Part shown: piece by piece, positions 63,320 to 64,000 of the stretch | How positions within the stretch are numbered: the first letter of the stretch is position 1 | Layout: every line of letters starts with the position of its first letter | Assembly (NCBI GenBank): GCA_032433765.1 | Contig: JAVIAB010000059.1 | Span: forward strand, 58,814,103 to 58,878,102 | Length of the DNA: 64,000 bases | From: Megaustenia siamemsis | Taxonomy: Eukaryota; Mollusca; Gastropoda; Stylommatophora; Ariophantidae | Direction: 5' to 3' | Notes under the pieces: model-generated | Database searches by the model: none | The model's input: the letters and a program-made list of their open reading frames with translations, nothing else | Told to the model about the DNA's origin: nothing | Translations under genes and position numbers: made by a program

Positions 63320-63965
63320 CTGTTCTAGAGAGATGAAATGTATTAGACGAATGATAGGAAACAGCCTGACAGACAAGATCAGAAATGAAGATCTGAGAAA
63401 AAAGATAGGAATAGCCCCCGCCATATAATATATAAACATACAACAGATAAAATGGTCTGGCCACGTGACATGGCAGAATGGTCAAAACACAATACAACGA
63501 GCCTTCAATAAGCGTTGCGAGAACATCAGACCCAAGGGTTATAGACTACTTCCATTTGCGTTGAGTGCGTGGCATCCTGATTGTTGTGCGCCTTTTGGCT
63601 GGTTGCCTCCGACTTCAGCACTTGAACTTGCTAGAACAGACTGTGGTCTGGCTCGGTTGTAGGAAGGCCTGGCCAGTCTTAGTTTTCAGTCCCTGGTGAC
63701 TGTTAAGCCCCATCCCCACGACAAGGAGCTGGCCTTGATGAGGATGCGTGGTATGCAGAACCAACCATGCAGATGATGGAGTCAATATGCGGATTAAAAT
63801 TAAAAATAGATAGATAGATCCAAGGGTCGACCTCGAAAAAGATGAATCGATGGAATATTAGAAGGACTAGGAAACATAACAGCAGCAGAGGCGAACAGAA
63901 GAGCAAATGATCGCAAATTATATCTCCCCTCGACGCTGAAAGGCAAATGAGGAAGGAAAGAGGAA
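63320..63965 (+). mobile_element. NL6 C-terminal portion interrupted by a nested insert
   Basis: 'KCIRRMIGNSLTDKIRNED' and 'KWSGHVTWQNGQNTIQRAF' to 'CENIRPKG', broken at 63539; it resumes at 63828 with 'RPRKR*IDGILEGLGNITA' and 'EANRRANDRKLYLPSTL', then a purine-rich tail. Confidence 0.75.
63540..63819 (+). mobile_element. 280-bp insert with ATAGAT tail and TSD
   Basis: Flanked by CCAAGGGT (63532-63539, 63820-63827), splitting NL6 exactly between its 'RP' and 'RGRPRKR' coding. It contains 'GCCCCATCCCCACGACAAGG' and ends 'AAAAATAGATAGATAGAT', the same type of tail as NL7. No A/B boxes are visible; it is probably the 3' end of another LINE or a SINE using its machinery. Confidence 0.72.
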
Positions 63966-64000
63966 GAATATCACGGTCTGCCACATTTATAAGGAATTTG

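Overview
This is animal (metazoan) nuclear DNA: AT-rich, intron-containing and dominated by mobile-element remains and tandem repeats. A pseudogene at 38365-40160 combines EGF-like repeats with an F5/8/F-type-lectin-like domain, an architecture I associate with gastropod molluscs. Together with the secreted leucine-rich-repeat (LRR) proteins, this points to a mollusc, most likely a heterobranch snail. The taxonomic call is inference.

The gene content is small. Three complete LRR genes lie head-to-tail on the + strand: gene A (6514-13856), gene B (29805-36676) and gene C (50867-61225). All have the same three coding exons joined in phase 0: a signal-peptide exon, a 108-bp exon with the N-terminal cysteine cap (LRRNT), and one long exon with the LRR array and C-terminal cysteine cap (LRRCT). 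Predicted proteins are 488, 486 and 486 aa, secreted, with no visible membrane anchor. B and C are close relatives; A is more diverged. Between B and C lies the EGF/lectin pseudogene, broken by at least two frame changes, one stop codon and a retroelement insertion with a clear target-site duplication (TSD). No other cellular gene is supported.

Most of the rest is mobile DNA. I separate by eye several non-LTR retrotransposon groups, mostly 5'-truncated pieces, labelled here NL1 to NL9 (NL1: 'MRREQLEYI..TTGKIEGRRDRG'; NL2: 'MRRGKLEYLVTTGKIKGKRDR'; NL3: 'KWFGHLVRM'; NL4: 'RRRWSWLGHTL'; NL5: 'KRGRGRPRLTW'; NL6: 'NKRYEN..RGRPRKRWIKGI'; NL7: 'KRKRGRPRETLRRTL'; NL8: tail with a C2H2-like finger; NL9: 'RRKRWEDNIKEW'). 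There are two tRNA-derived SINE families, a GA-tailed composite element, a short ORF-bearing repeat (R4) in two copies, and a TA-flanked Tc1/mariner-type DNA transposon with a decayed DDE transposase.

Tandem repeats are extreme: (CTTC)n, (GATA)n and (CTA)n blocks, plus minisatellites with units of 15, 21, 24, 25, 27, 28, 31, 34, 36 and 56 bp. Several occupy the introns of the LRR genes, and some appear to have grown out of mobile-element ends. Very long open frames inside these arrays are repeat artefacts, not genes.
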